From: an uncultured Bacilli bacterium
GTDB lineage: Bacteria > Bacillota_I > Bacilli_A > RF39 > UBA660
Assembly (NCBI GenBank): GCA_948687865.1
Contig: CAPQQE010000084.1
Coordinates: forward strand, 1-5,983
Direction: 5' to 3'
Length of the DNA: 5,983 nucleotides
This document shows, piece after piece, positions 5,659-5,983 of this stretch. Within the stretch, counting starts at the first letter, position 1; each line of letters begins with the position of its first letter. The notes beneath the pieces are model-generated. The model was not told the DNA's origin. It worked only from the letters and a program-made list of their open reading frames with translations, and searched no databases. The position numbers and the translations under genes are program-made.

Positions 5659-5982
5659 TCAATAAAATTTTCTATTAGCATAAGCTATTTCCCCTTTTTT
5701 TGGATCAGTGATATATTCCATAAACTCGTCTTTACTTACCTTCTCAAATTGAGGAATTCTATATACTCCCTCTAATTTTTCTCCCATATAGATCAATAAT
5801 TCTCTTTTCTTTTTTAATTCCTCTATTAAAATATCTTTCATTGACATAGTAGTATAATAATTTAATTGTGAATATTTTCCAAAATCCCTTTCTTCAAAAA
5901 CTGGTTCACCAGCTTCATAAATGATTCTTTCATCTTCAATTATAAATGAACCACATATATATTTTGTATGATCTGATACTTT
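5659..5982 (-). CDS. Unrecognised protein, C-terminal 107 residues, cut by right edge
   Basis: The minus frame is open from the right edge (first full codon at 5982) to TGA at 5661-5659. An internal ATG at 5847 could be read as the start of a 62-aa protein, but the frame continues upstream without a stop and with protein-like sequence (KYICGSFIIEDERIIYEAGEPVFEERDFGKYSQ), and there is no SD before that ATG, so the gene starts outside the window. The visible part has beta-rich residues at its beginning, a Lys/Glu helix (ILIEELKKKRELL) and an end reading PKKGEIAYANRKFY. It is probably cytoplasmic; no catalytic motif or family is recognised. It is convergent with the transglutaminase-like gene, sharing its terminator. 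It does not resemble the C-terminus of HolA, which often lies on this side of rpsT. Confidence 0.8.
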   Translation of the reverse strand, partial: KVSDHTKYICGSFIIEDERIIYEAGEPVFEERDFGKYSQLNYYTTMSMKDILIEELKKKRELLIYMGEKLEGVYRIPQFEKVSKDEFMEYITDPKKGEIAYANRKFY

Positions 5983-5983
5983 A

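Noticed and set aside
1..5983. Mycoplasma-type code (TGA as Trp), mobile element, CRISPR or defence island
   Set aside because: TGG encodes Trp and TGA serves as a stop; no transposase, integrase, direct-repeat array or terminal inverted repeats are visible.

Overview
The window looks like chromosome from a very AT-rich, low-GC Gram-positive bacterium (Bacillota) that makes, or descends from makers of, endospores. The evidence is the block rpsT – gpr – spoIIP – small membrane protein – lepA, the arrangement known from Bacillus (rpsT, gpr, spoIIP, yqxA, lepA). Tryptophan is encoded by TGG and at least two genes (spoIIP and the right-edge gene) stop at TGA, so the standard bacterial code is used and not the Mycoplasma code. 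Codon choice and spacers are extremely A/T-rich, which would suit an Erysipelotrichia-like or related gut lineage, but that placement is inference.

Layout, left to right. Positions 1-846 (minus) hold the N-terminal 282 codons of lepA, cut by the left edge. It is overlapped by a 138-aa unrecognised helical protein (824-1240). Beyond an intrinsic terminator lie a 132-aa unrecognised protein (1296-1694) and a possible 29-aa ORF (1713-1802). A strong sigma-A-type promoter (1832-1860) drives this group and is physically merged with the terminator of the sporulation operon (1851-1875). That operon, also on minus, runs gpr (3265-4290), spoIIP (2201-3196), then a 108-aa single-pass membrane protein in the yqxA position (1870-2196). 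A 104-bp divergent spacer separates gpr from rpsT (4395-4637, plus). The rpsT terminator again runs into a promoter-like element, followed by an exported transglutaminase-like protein (4692-5624, plus). A bidirectional terminator (5624-5650) then separates it from a convergent, right-truncated unknown gene (5659-5982, minus).

Functionally, gpr and spoIIP act late and early in the spore cycle: SpoIIP trims peptidoglycan during engulfment and GPR degrades the small acid-soluble spore proteins at germination. rpsT and lepA are translation housekeeping genes that usually flank them. The transglutaminase-like protein and the 132-aa and 138-aa proteins are not part of the classical locus and are the accessory content here.

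I see no CRISPR, mobile element, tRNA, rRNA or defence system. The most notable structure is regulatory: four intrinsic terminators all start inside the upstream gene's stop codon, and two of them double as the -35/spacer of the next promoter.
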